A stretch of 64,000 nt of DNA from NCBI RefSeq assembly GCF_025345565.1, contig NZ_CP054475.1, forward strand, positions 1,890,448 through 1,954,447, in the 5' to 3' direction. The stretch's first letter is position 1. Each line of letters opens with the position of its first letter. This document shows positions 27,801 to 34,852 of the stretch, piece after piece. The stretch is from Thalassolituus hydrocarboniclasticus (GTDB lineage: Bacteria > Pseudomonadota > Gammaproteobacteria > Pseudomonadales > Oceanobacteraceae). The translations under genes and the position numbers were made by a program. The notes under the pieces were generated by a model that did no database searches, was not told the DNA's origin, and saw nothing but the letters and a program-made list of their open reading frames with translations.

Positions 27801-28769
27801 GATGGTAAGCTGCTGGCGCAGGGACGCGATCTGGCGGCGTTAAAAGCGCAGCTGAGTGATGCCAGTCAGCAGCAGGTACTGACGCTGGCGCATCAGGATT
27901 ATCAGCGCAGCGATATCAGCCAGTGGGATTTTGCCGATTTACCGGAGACTATCCAGACACAGGTGAATGGTTTGCCGGTGCGTGCATTCCCGTGCCTGCG
28001 TCTTAATGGTCAGCAGCTGGAATTAACCGTTGAAGCCAATATTAATGATGCCCGCCGTGCACACCGCACAGGTGTCAGCCGCCTGATCCGCAACGCTCTG
28101 CCGGAACAGGAGCGGATGCTGAAAGCCCATATTCAGAAAACCATGGCCAGCCGCTGGTTGCTGGCAAAAGGTCTGGGCAGTCAGGCTGATATTGCCAATG
28201 ACCTGCTTGAGGCTGCGTTTATTCAGGTGTTTGTGCCTCTGGATGAAGCGCTGCCTTACACTGAGGCTGAATATAAAGCCCGCCTGGAGCGTCGTGCTGA
28301 GCTGATTACCCACGGCGAACGGTTATTGGCGCAATACATTGAGTGGCTGCAGCTACGTCATACCATTCTGAAGCGTATTGGTGGTGCGGTCAGCCTGGAT
28401 CGTGCGATGGCCTACAGCGATGTAAAAGCTCATCTGCAGCGGCTGCTGGCTTCCGGTTTTATGAGCCGTACTCCCTGGGTTCAGCTGCAATGCTACAGCC
28501 GTTACTTACGCGCGATGGAATACCGCATCGATAAATTGCAGGGCAATCTGCCGCGTGACCGGCAGTCGATGATTGAGTATGAGGCGCTGGCAACGCCTTA
28601 TCTTGAATTACTGGCGCGTGTTGATATCGATGACCATCCGCAATTACAGGAATTTGGCTGGCTGCTGGAAGAGTGGCGGGTATCGTTGTTTGCTCAGCCG
28701 CTGGGTACGCGAGAGCCGGTATCGATGAAACGACTGCAGAAGCGTTGGCTGGAAATCCGTGATATCTGA
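24852..28769 (+). CDS. hrpA: ATP-dependent RNA helicase HrpA
   Basis: A 1305-residue DEAH-box helicase, close to the 1300 of E. coli HrpA, which rescues stalled or collided ribosomes. Motifs: GETGSGKTTQLPK (motif I), DEAHERSLNIDFL (II), TSATID (III), TNVAETSLTVPGI, and QRAGRCGR (VI); then the helicase-associated and OB regions and the HrpA-specific C-terminal domain (DUF3418). The GTG at 24852 is preceded by GGAG at 24842-24845; an in-frame GTG at 24828 is less well placed. Confidence 0.96.
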   Translation: MSADAFTADWAALHKAIDQCLLKDQHGMRRSVQQLKKRSPDDAGTQAQLEKLLQRIQRSQQTVALRSQPLRIAYPEELPVSGKRDEILTALRDHQVVVVAGETGSGKTTQLPKICLEAGFGRQGRIAHTQPRRLAARAVAQRIAEELGCELGQQVGYQVRFTDQSVDASRVKLMTDGILLAQTQHDRFLNEYDAIIIDEAHERSLNIDFLLGYLKQLLPQRPDLKIIITSATIDVDRFAQHFADASGKAAPVIEVSGRTFPVEVRYRSLLRDEEDADDRTLFEGVAEALAELREEDKKSGQHGDVLIFMPGEREIRECAEFLRRAQLPATEILPLYARLSGADQQKIFKPHGGRRVVLATNVAETSLTVPGIRYVIDSGVARISRYSYRSKVQRLPVEAISQASANQRAGRCGRTSPGICIRLYEEADFLARSEFTDPEIQRTNLAAVILQMLHLKLGRLQDFPFIDAPDERFIKDGFNLLQELEAVDADGNMTTLGRQMARLPVDPRIGRMLLEAKQQQSLREVLIIAAALTVQDPRERPPEKQQAADEKHRLWQHEESDFLSLVNLWFAYEEQRQETSQAQLRKWCSKHFLSFMRMREWRDTHRQLHVLCKELELKENAEPASYEAVHKALLAGMLSQIGFKSEGQEYLGARNRKLFIFPASGQYKKKPKWMMTAELVETSKLYARTVARIEPQWIEQVGKPLLKYQYFEPHWNAQRGQVTAFEQSTLYGLIVNPRKRVNYALTHPQEAREVFIQEGLVEQQLRSKLPFYRKNIALLKEVTEYEEKSRRRDLVIDDAWQAEFYRRHLPQDIPSVRHLERWYEKAPAAEKKALEFTRDQLLSADAAGIGAKDFPAELEWQGMAFPLSYTFAPGTDNDGVSLSVPVAMLQQVPDAQVEWLVPGFIGEKAAQLIKGLPKAVRKNFVPVPNTVEAFLRQADASQGGLYIQLLNFLNKTQRPPLELSQLLEVELAPHLRMNIRVMSDGKLLAQGRDLAALKAQLSDASQQQVLTLAHQDYQRSDISQWDFADLPETIQTQVNGLPVRAFPCLRLNGQQLELTVEANINDARRAHRTGVSRLIRNALPEQERMLKAHIQKTMASRWLLAKGLGSQADIANDLLEAAFIQVFVPLDEALPYTEAEYKARLERRAELITHGERLLAQYIEWLQLRHTILKRIGGAVSLDRAMAYSDVKAHLQRLLASGFMSRTPWVQLQCYSRYLRAMEYRIDKLQGNLPRDRQSMIEYEALATPYLELLARVDIDDHPQLQEFGWLLEEWRVSLFAQPLGTREPVSMKRLQKRWLEIRDI

Positions 28770-28929
28770 TTTTTTTCTTCCCGACTGTAAGAGGCGGGTG
28801 GGTCCTGCGACTAAGGTTAAGTGCACCGCAAAAGGGTTGAATTAATTACCTTTTCCGGGCACTAATGTGTCAGCTCTGCGTCATCAGGCGTGGGTAAAAA
28901 CGTTCCTAATCTCTGAACAGGACTACATC

Positions 28930-29310
28930 ATGGCTAAAAAAACAATGAAACCCGTTGCTGCTGTACTGGGTACTGCCTTCATCGCTGCACTGGCTCAGGC
29001 TCCTGTGGCCTCTGCGGCTGAAAATCCATTTGCGTCTGCTGAATTGCAGTCTGGTTATAAACTGGCTGCGCACCATGAGGGAAAGTGTGGTGAAGGCAAA
29101 TGCGGTGAAGGTAAATGTGGTGCAGAGAAAACCAAAGCCGAAGGTAAGTGCGGCGAAGGTAAATGTGGTGCCGATAAGGCCAAATCTGAAGGCAAGTGCG
29201 GCGAAGGTAAATGCGGTGCTGATAAGGCCAAGTCTGAAGGCAAGTGCGGTGCCGATAAGACCAGATCTGAAGGCAAATGCGGCGAAGGTAAGTGCGGCGG
29301 CAGCAAGTAA
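28930..29310 (+). CDS. hvfA: HvfA/bufferin-type copper-binding RiPP precursor with ten EGKCG motifs
   Basis: A 126-residue exported peptide precursor: Sec signal (to about residue 29, VASA), a short conserved region (ENPFASAELQSGYKLA), then ten EGKCG motifs with cysteines at 53, 58, 63, 74, 79, 90, 95, 106, 117 and 122, spaced by five or by eleven residues (linker ADKAKS-like). In HvfA of Haemophilus and related bufferins, EGKCG cysteines are converted by an MNIO enzyme into copper-binding oxazolone/thioamide groups. Start ATG follows AGGA at 28919-28922. Heads an operon with maturase (hvfB), partner (hvfC) and DoxX-like (hvfX) genes. Confidence 0.92.
   Translation: MAKKTMKPVAAVLGTAFIAALAQAPVASAAENPFASAELQSGYKLAAHHEGKCGEGKCGEGKCGAEKTKAEGKCGEGKCGADKAKSEGKCGEGKCGADKAKSEGKCGADKTRSEGKCGEGKCGGSK
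29077..29298 (+). repeat. Coding EGKCG repeat array in hvfA
   Basis: Tandem 15- and 33-base units, nearly identical in DNA (GGCAAGTGCGGCGAAGGT-like). The similarity at DNA level suggests recent expansion by slippage or unequal crossing over. Confidence 0.85.
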
Positions 29311-29312
29311 AC

Positions 29313-30191
29313 ATGAAAACAACCTCCCACTTCGTTGCCGGAGCCGGGTTGGGGTTGCGGCGGGCTCTGATGGGCCCGCTGGCCGACGTGCCGGATACCG
29401 CCATTGATTTTATGGAAATTGCGCCGGAAAACTGGATTGGGATTGGCGGCCGTTTTGGCAAACAATTGCGTCAGTTTACCGAGCGTTATGATTTTCTTTG
29501 TCATGGCCTGTCGTTATCTCTGGGTGGCCCGGCTGCGCTTGATGAAGCACTGGTCCGCTCGGTCAAAAGCTTTATGCAGGAGCATGGCATTAAGGCTTAC
29601 AGCGAGCACCTGAGCTACTGCAGTGACGATGGGCATTTATATGACCTGATGCCTGTGCCGATGACGGAAGCAGCGGTTGATTATGTCGCTGAGCGCATTA
29701 TGCGGGTGCAGGATATTCTCGGGCAGCGTCTGATTATCGAAAATGTGTCGACCTATGCTGAACCCGGCAAAGAAATGTCGGAGCAGGATTTTGTCTGTGC
29801 GGTGCTGGAAAAGGCCGACTGCGATCTGCTGCTGGATGTTAATAATGTTTATGTGAACAGTATTAATCATGGGCAGGATGCGCTGCAATATATCCGGGCT
29901 ATGCCAACACAGCGTATCCGCTATCTGCATATTGCCGGTCATTACGATGAAGCCGATGACCTGCTGGTTGATACCCATGGCAACGCGGTTAAAACCGATG
30001 TCTGGGCATTATTGCAACATGCCTATGATTGTCACGGTGTACAGCCGACATTGCTGGAGCGGGACTTTAATTTCCCCGCTGTAGCTGAGTTGCTGGCTGA
30101 ACTTGATGTCATTCGTCAGTATCAGGCTGACGCTGAGCGCGCTGTAAAAAATGGTTCTCTGCTCAGTGGAGGTGTTCGTGTCAGTGGCTGA
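29313..30191 (+). CDS. hvfB: MNIO (DUF692) RiPP maturase HvfB/BufB
   Basis: A 292-residue multinuclear non-heme iron oxidase with a TIM-barrel fold that modifies cysteines of the precursor peptide. Expected metal-ligand segments are all present: FLCHGLSLSL (His 64), YSEHLSY (Glu 98, His 99), IIENVS (Glu 143), LLDVNNVYVN (Asp 175, Asn 178), LHIAGH (His 206, His 210), DTHG (Asp 220, His 222) and LLERD. I chose ATG 29313, two bases after the hvfA stop; there is no strong ribosome site, so it may be translated at a lower level by coupling. Confidence 0.94.
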   Translation: MKTTSHFVAGAGLGLRRALMGPLADVPDTAIDFMEIAPENWIGIGGRFGKQLRQFTERYDFLCHGLSLSLGGPAALDEALVRSVKSFMQEHGIKAYSEHLSYCSDDGHLYDLMPVPMTEAAVDYVAERIMRVQDILGQRLIIENVSTYAEPGKEMSEQDFVCAVLEKADCDLLLDVNNVYVNSINHGQDALQYIRAMPTQRIRYLHIAGHYDEADDLLVDTHGNAVKTDVWALLQHAYDCHGVQPTLLERDFNFPAVAELLAELDVIRQYQADAERAVKNGSLLSGGVRVSG

Positions 30192-30957
30192 GCATAATGA
30201 ACACCTTAAACAGCAGCGGGAATTTGCCGCTCATCTGCGTAATCCGGAGGTGGTCGCCGCGCCCGGAAGTATCGATGAGCGCCGCCTGTCGGTTTACCGT
30301 GAACTGTTTTTTAATAATATTAAAGGCTTTCTGGATACGACGTTTCCGGTCTGTGCGGAAGTGTTGGGTGATTCCCGCTGGCAGGCCTTGGCGCGTGATT
30401 TTTTTGCCAGCTATCGCGCCCAGAGTCCTTATTTTCTGGAAATTCCGCGTGAATTCCTGACCTATCTCGAAACGCATTATCAGCCTGAGGCTGATGATCC
30501 TGACTATTTTTATGAACTGGCCCATTATGAGTGGCTGGAGCTGGCAGTGGATATTGCCGTTGCTGATGATGCTTCCGGGCTGACAAGTGAATTAAGCGCA
30601 GAGAACCTAGCCGCTGGCATTCCCTTATTGGGGGTGGCTGAGGGCTTTCTCTACCAATATCCGGTGCACGAAATTTCGTTACAGAATACATCCCCTGACG
30701 CGAAAGCAACGGCGCTGATCGTTTATCGTGCACCGGATGATCAGGTCCGTTTTATTGAAACCAATCCTTTTACTCTGCAATTACTGGCTCTGTTGAAAGA
30801 ACAAGCGCTCAGTGGCTATGACGCTGTCTGCACGTTACTGCAACAGGCCGGAATCAGTGTCAGCGAGGCAGCAGTTGCCGGTGGCATGGCAATTCTGCAG
30901 CAATGGGCCGGGCAGGGATTAATTACCGGCGTTCAGGCTGCAACCGAAGCGGATTAA
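30178..30957 (+). CDS. hvfC: RiPP maturation partner HvfC/BufC (DUF2063)
   Basis: A 259-residue protein with the DUF2063 N-terminal domain: RRLSVYRELFFNNIKGFLD and FPVCAEVLGDSRWQALARDF, then PYFLEIPREFLTYLE and LAHYEWLELAVD. In studied systems this protein binds the precursor and supports the MNIO enzyme. GTG start with GGAGG at 30168-30172; overlaps hvfB by 14 bases, which points to a fixed maturase complex. Confidence 0.92.
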   Translation: MSVAEHNEHLKQQREFAAHLRNPEVVAAPGSIDERRLSVYRELFFNNIKGFLDTTFPVCAEVLGDSRWQALARDFFASYRAQSPYFLEIPREFLTYLETHYQPEADDPDYFYELAHYEWLELAVDIAVADDASGLTSELSAENLAAGIPLLGVAEGFLYQYPVHEISLQNTSPDAKATALIVYRAPDDQVRFIETNPFTLQLLALLKEQALSGYDAVCTLLQQAGISVSEAAVAGGMAILQQWAGQGLITGVQAATEAD

Positions 30958-30972
30958 CCTGAGGAATATGTT

Positions 30973-31581
30973 ATGTCGTTAGTCAGTTTTCTTGATGCGC
31001 AGTACGACCGGTTAAATTCAACCCGCGCCTTTGATTTTCTGGCCCCTCTTGCTTTACGCCTGTACCTGGCTGCTGTTTTTTGGGTCGCTGGTATGAATAA
31101 AGTGGCGGGTTTCGATAATGTGGTTCAATGGTTTGGCAATGATGAGTGGGGGTTAGGTTTGCCTTTTCCCTGGCTGATGGCCTTTCTGGCGACGGCTGCT
31201 GAAGTGGGCGGTGCGGTTTTGCTGCTGCTTGGGCTTGGCACCCGTTATATTGCCGTGCCTCTTATGATTACCATGCTGGTCGCTATTTTTACCGTGCACT
31301 GGGATTATGGTTGGCAGGCGATTGCGGACCTGAATTCTCCGGGAGCTACGGCCGCGACTGCAGAGGCATTAACCCGTCTGGAGCGGGCGCGTGAAATATT
31401 GCAGGAATACGGTAACTATGCCTGGCTGACGGCGGATGGACGTTACAGCTTTGTGGTGTCGAATAATGGTATTGAGTGGGGAGTAACCTATCTGCTGATG
31501 CTGCTGGTTTTGTTTTTCCAGGGGGCTGGCCGCTGGTTCAGTCTGGACTATTGGATAGAGCAACGCTACCGGGCGCAATAG
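30973..31581 (+). CDS. hvfX: DoxX family membrane protein HvfX
   Basis: A 202-residue inner-membrane protein of the DoxX family with about four hydrophobic helices (LALRLYLAAVFWVAGMNKVA, WLMAFLATAAEVGGAVLLLL, YIAVPLMITMLVAIFTVHW, WGVTYLLMLLVLFF). DoxX-like proteins are regular members of HvfA/bufferin operons; a role in peptide maturation or copper handling at the membrane is proposed. GAGGA lies just upstream of the ATG, 15 bases after hvfC. Confidence 0.88.
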   Translation: MSLVSFLDAQYDRLNSTRAFDFLAPLALRLYLAAVFWVAGMNKVAGFDNVVQWFGNDEWGLGLPFPWLMAFLATAAEVGGAVLLLLGLGTRYIAVPLMITMLVAIFTVHWDYGWQAIADLNSPGATAATAEALTRLERAREILQEYGNYAWLTADGRYSFVVSNNGIEWGVTYLLMLLVLFFQGAGRWFSLDYWIEQRYRAQ

Positions 31582-31678
31582 AGTGTTTCACTGATAATAC
31601 CCGAGAGGTGAGGGCAGCTCTGTTTTTATCGGATCTGAGCTGTTTTAATTATGCAAAATTCACAGCAGAGAATTCAGA

Positions 31679-32413
31679 ATGCGCTCAGCATGGCTATTCC
31701 TTTTTTTCCTGGCGTCTTCAATCAGCTGGGCTGCGGACGATAATGATCCCGATCCGTGGGAGGGGTTTAACCGTTCCATGTTCGCATTTAACGAAAACCT
31801 CGATAAATATGTCGCCAGACCGCTGGCCGAAGGCTATCAGTACATCACCCCTGAGCCTGTCGATCAGTCGGTAACGCATTTTTTCTCGAATCTGGGAGAA
31901 GTTCTGGTTATTGCTAATGATATTGGTCAGTTGAAAATGGGGCAGGCTTTATCGGATACCGCACGCTTTCTGATCAACAGCACGGTGGGGTTTTTCGGTA
32001 TATTTGATGTTGCAACACACATAGGGCTGCCTAAGCACAACGAAGATTTTGGTCAGACTCTGGGCTACTGGGGTGTTGGCAGTGGTCCTTATCTGATGCT
32101 GCCGTTTCTTGGGCCAAGTACGGTTCGGGATGGAGCGGGATTGCTGCTCGATTATGAAAGCGACCTTGGCTATACCGGTGTTGCCAATAATTACGCTCAG
32201 GAGCTGGGGCTGTACACGGTTCGTGGTGTCGATCTGCGTGCTGACCTTCTGGCTTCGGAAGGGTTGATATCCGGCGATCGCTATACCTTTATCCGCAGCT
32301 TTTATCTGCAGCGTCGTGAGTACCTGATTAACGACGGTGTGGTGGTGGATGAGTTTGAAGATGACTTCGACGACTTTGATGATGAGAGCTGGGATGACGA
32401 TTGGGAGGAGTAA
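31679..32413 (+). CDS. mlaA: MlaA/VacJ family protein without lipobox
   Basis: A 244-residue MlaA homologue; MlaA removes misplaced phospholipids from the outer leaflet of the outer membrane and passes them to MlaC. Family motifs are strong: DPWEGFNRSMFAFNENLDKY, LINSTVGFFGIFDVA, EDFGQTLGYWGVGSGPYLML and LPFLGPSTVRDGAG. Unlike E. coli MlaA it has no lipobox cysteine: the signal ends SISWA-ADDND and looks like a signal peptidase I site. The C-terminus is a run of Asp/Glu. It stands alone, away from other mla genes. Confidence 0.92.
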   Translation: MRSAWLFLFFLASSISWAADDNDPDPWEGFNRSMFAFNENLDKYVARPLAEGYQYITPEPVDQSVTHFFSNLGEVLVIANDIGQLKMGQALSDTARFLINSTVGFFGIFDVATHIGLPKHNEDFGQTLGYWGVGSGPYLMLPFLGPSTVRDGAGLLLDYESDLGYTGVANNYAQELGLYTVRGVDLRADLLASEGLISGDRYTFIRSFYLQRREYLINDGVVVDEFEDDFDDFDDESWDDDWEE

Positions 32414-32437
32414 TTCAACCCGCTGTCATTCAGACAT

Positions 32438-32466
32438 AAAAAAACCCGCAGTTGCGGGTTTTTTTA
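32438..32466. terminator. Bidirectional terminator between mlaA and DAHP synthase
   Basis: Stem AAAAAAACCCGC (32438-32449) with GCGGGTTTTTTT (32454-32465), loop AGTT, between converging genes. Confidence 0.92.
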
Positions 32467-32483
32467 TGTTCGCCTGATATTGA

Positions 32484-33557
32484 TCAGGCGTTACGCTTAG
32501 GCAGTATATCCTTCAGCTTGTTGCGCATGCTGCGGATAGCATCTTCTGTTTCTTCCCAGCTGATGCAGCCATCGGTAACCGACAAGCCGTATTCCAGATC
32601 ATCGAGGTTCGCCGGAATATTCTGACGGCCGTGCTTCAGGTTGGATTCAACCATTAAGCCAATAATGGACTTGTTACCTTCCAGAATCTGGTTGGTGACG
32701 TTATCCATGACCAGAGGTTGTAACGCCGGGTTTTTATTGGAGTTTTCATGGCTGCAGTCAACCATGATGTTCTGTGCCAGATCGGATTTGGCCAGCGCCT
32801 GCTCCGCCAGAGAGATATTCACAGAATCGTAGTTCGGCTTGCCGCCGCCGCCACGTAAAACCACGTGACCGTATGGGTTGCCTTTGGTCGAGACGATGGA
32901 CACTTTGCCGCCCTGATCAATACCGAGGAAGCGGTGCGGGTTAGCAACCGACATCAGGGCGTTGGTGGCTACGGTCAGGCTGCCATCTGTGCCGTTTTTA
33001 AAGCCTACGGCGGACGACAGGCCAGAAGCCATTTCGCGGTGCGTCTGGGATTCGGTGGTACGTGCGCCAATGGCCGACCAGGTGATCAGATCCTGCAGGT
33101 ATTGCGGAGATATCGGGTCCAGAGCTTCGGTAGACAGTGGCAGACCGAATTCGGCCAGATCAATCAGCAGGCGGCGGGCAATGTGCAGACCGTCCTGGAT
33201 TTTGAACGTATCGTTCATGTACGGGTCGTTGATCAGACCTTTCCAGCCGACGGTGGTGCGTGGCTTTTCAAAGTACACGCGCATAACCAGATACAGGGTG
33301 TCGCTGACTTCTTCGGCCAGATCGCGCAGACGTGCTGCGTATTCTTTGGCGGCTTCTACGTCATGAATGGAGCAGGGGCCAACGACGATAAAAATACGGT
33401 GGTCTTTGCGGTCCAGAATGTCGCGTACGACCTGACGGCCTTGTTGTACGCTGGCAACAGCGGCTTCGCTGCTGGGCATGTCGGTTTTCAGTTGTTCCGG
33501 CGTGATCAGCGGAACAATCGACTCAATATTGAGATCTTCTACGCGATTGTCAGTCAT
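32484..33557 (-). CDS. aroG: 3-deoxy-7-phosphoheptulonate synthase, class I (DAHP synthase)
   Basis: A 357-residue enzyme that condenses phosphoenolpyruvate and erythrose 4-phosphate, the first step of aromatic amino acid synthesis. Motifs: VGPCSIHD, VMRVYFEKPRTTVGWKG, ARTTESQTHREMASGLS, GFKNGTDGS and VDCSHENSNK. AGGAAG at 33561-33566 (minus strand) sets the ATG at 33557. It is of the AroF/AroG/AroH type; which amino acid inhibits it cannot be read here, so the symbol is provisional. Confidence 0.95.
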   Translation of the reverse strand: MTDNRVEDLNIESIVPLITPEQLKTDMPSSEAAVASVQQGRQVVRDILDRKDHRIFIVVGPCSIHDVEAAKEYAARLRDLAEEVSDTLYLVMRVYFEKPRTTVGWKGLINDPYMNDTFKIQDGLHIARRLLIDLAEFGLPLSTEALDPISPQYLQDLITWSAIGARTTESQTHREMASGLSSAVGFKNGTDGSLTVATNALMSVANPHRFLGIDQGGKVSIVSTKGNPYGHVVLRGGGGKPNYDSVNISLAEQALAKSDLAQNIMVDCSHENSNKNPALQPLVMDNVTNQILEGNKSIIGLMVESNLKHGRQNIPANLDDLEYGLSVTDGCISWEETEDAIRSMRNKLKDILPKRNA

Positions 33558-33570
33558 TCTGCTTCCTGAT

Positions 33571-33590
33571 TGTGGGCGAATGTGGGCGAA
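33571..33590. repeat. Tandem 10-bp repeat in a divergent promoter region
   Basis: TGTGGGCGAA occurs twice in direct succession between the divergent DAHP synthase and DUF72 genes. It may hold a regulator site or be a simple slippage product. Confidence 0.6.
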
Positions 33591-33618
33591 TGTAATTCTG
33601 TTACAATGATGTCCGATT

Positions 33619-34548
33619 ATGACAAATGATAACCCGCTTGCACATCCATTCCCGCTGACAGATGCACGCAATTCTGCGCAATTGTATCTTGGCCTGCCCA
33701 TGTGGTTTATGCCGGGCTGGAAAGGGAACTTACTGACCGGCAATTGCAGTCACTCCGCTGCGCTCGCACAATATTCCCGGGTGTTCAGTTCGGTGGAGGG
33801 AAATACCACCTTTTATGGACTGCCATCCCCTGAGCGTGCAACACAGTGGGCTGCTCAGGTGCCCGATCATTTTCGCTTTTGTTTTAAAGTGCCGAAAAGC
33901 ATCAGTCATTCCGCCAATATCCCCCGGCAGTTACAGAAAGACGGAGCCCTGCTGAAAGACTTTATTACGCCATTGCAGGAACGTATTGGTGTATTGCTGC
34001 TGCAATTACCGGCCAGTTTTGCACCGCAGCGGAGTGCAGAGTTATTCTCAGCCGTGCAGATGCTGCAGCAGCTTGCAGGGTTGCCTGTGGCTGTGGAATG
34101 CCGGCATTCCGGTTTTTTCCAAAAAGATCAGTGTGAGGTAACACTGTTGCGTGAACTCAGCAGCATGAAGGCTGATCGGGTAATTTTTGACAGCCGTGGT
34201 TTGTTTCGCGATGGTTCAATGACTGAAATCGTTCTGCACGCGCAGAGTAAAAAACCGCGCCTGCCGGTACATCCGATCGCTACCGGCAGGCATCCCATTG
34301 TACGGTTTATTGGACATACCAGCTGGCAGCAGAATCTGGTTTATCTACAGCAGTGGCAGGCAAAAATTCAGCAATGGCTGGCAGAGGGCCGGTCGCCGTA
34401 TTTCTTTGTGCATACGGCCGGGAATCATAATTGTCCGGAATTTGCCCGTGATCTGGTCGGCTTGTGGCAGGGGATGATGGCCGACTGGCCAGGGGAGTCG
34501 GAAATGAAAGACTGCCCTGGCGCGGAAACCGCTGACTTGTTTGACTGA
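33619..34548 (+). CDS. DUF72 domain protein (YecE-like)
   Basis: A 309-residue TIM-barrel-like protein of the DUF72/YecE family, function unknown. Family segments: LGLPMWFMPGWKGNL, FSSVEGNTTFYGLPS, FRFCFKVPKSISH, GVLLLQLPASFAP, VAVECRHSGFF and ending with FFVHTAGNHNCPEFARDL. Divergent from DAHP synthase. The start ATG at 33619 has no strong ribosome site; TACAAT at 33602-33607 could be a -10, giving a short or absent leader. Confidence 0.88.
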   Translation: MTNDNPLAHPFPLTDARNSAQLYLGLPMWFMPGWKGNLLTGNCSHSAALAQYSRVFSSVEGNTTFYGLPSPERATQWAAQVPDHFRFCFKVPKSISHSANIPRQLQKDGALLKDFITPLQERIGVLLLQLPASFAPQRSAELFSAVQMLQQLAGLPVAVECRHSGFFQKDQCEVTLLRELSSMKADRVIFDSRGLFRDGSMTEIVLHAQSKKPRLPVHPIATGRHPIVRFIGHTSWQQNLVYLQQWQAKIQQWLAEGRSPYFFVHTAGNHNCPEFARDLVGLWQGMMADWPGESEMKDCPGAETADLFD

Positions 34549-34561
34549 GAAGCCGCGCAGA

Positions 34562-34741
34562 TCAGCGCAGCTTGCTTTGCAGTTCCTTAAACTTCATCAC
34601 TTTATCGGCCTCAAACACCCAGGTGCCCTGAGACTCTTCGCCATCCAGCAGTCCTTCACGGGCATAACGCTTTACCGTGACCGGTTTCAGTTCAAGAATT
34701 TCTGCGACTTTTTCCAAGGATAATTTTTCTGATGTGCTCAC
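34562..34741 (-). CDS. Small helix-turn-helix DNA-binding protein
   Basis: A 59-residue protein of the excisionase/MerR-like HTH type: LSLEKVAEILELKPVTVKRY is the helix-turn-helix, followed by AREGLLDGEESQGTWVFEAD as the wing. GGAGGG on the minus strand (34747-34752) places the start at GTG 34741. The gene converges on DUF72 at 13 bases and stands alone; no phage genes are nearby, so it is more likely a host regulator than a phage excisionase. Target unknown. Confidence 0.75.
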   Translation of the reverse strand: MSTSEKLSLEKVAEILELKPVTVKRYAREGLLDGEESQGTWVFEADKVMKFKELQSKLR

Positions 34742-34852
34742 AAACAGCCCTCCGTATTTTTCTGTAAGCCTAGACGCAATTTGCACGGCCATTGTCCGGA
34801 TAAGGAAATGTCAGGTGGAAATAGCAGATGATCTGCGTCAGCAGGCTGTTTT

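Noticed and set aside
29077-29298. Direct repeats resembling a CRISPR array
   Set aside because: Units have no spacers, stay in frame and encode EGKCG motifs.
29055-29504. Minus-strand open frame with PHLPSPHLPS-type repeats
   Set aside because: It is the mirror of the EGKCG codons in hvfA; no start signal and overlaps two real genes.
34562-34741. Phage excisionase
   Set aside because: HTH type is similar, but there is no integrase, attachment site or phage gene around it.
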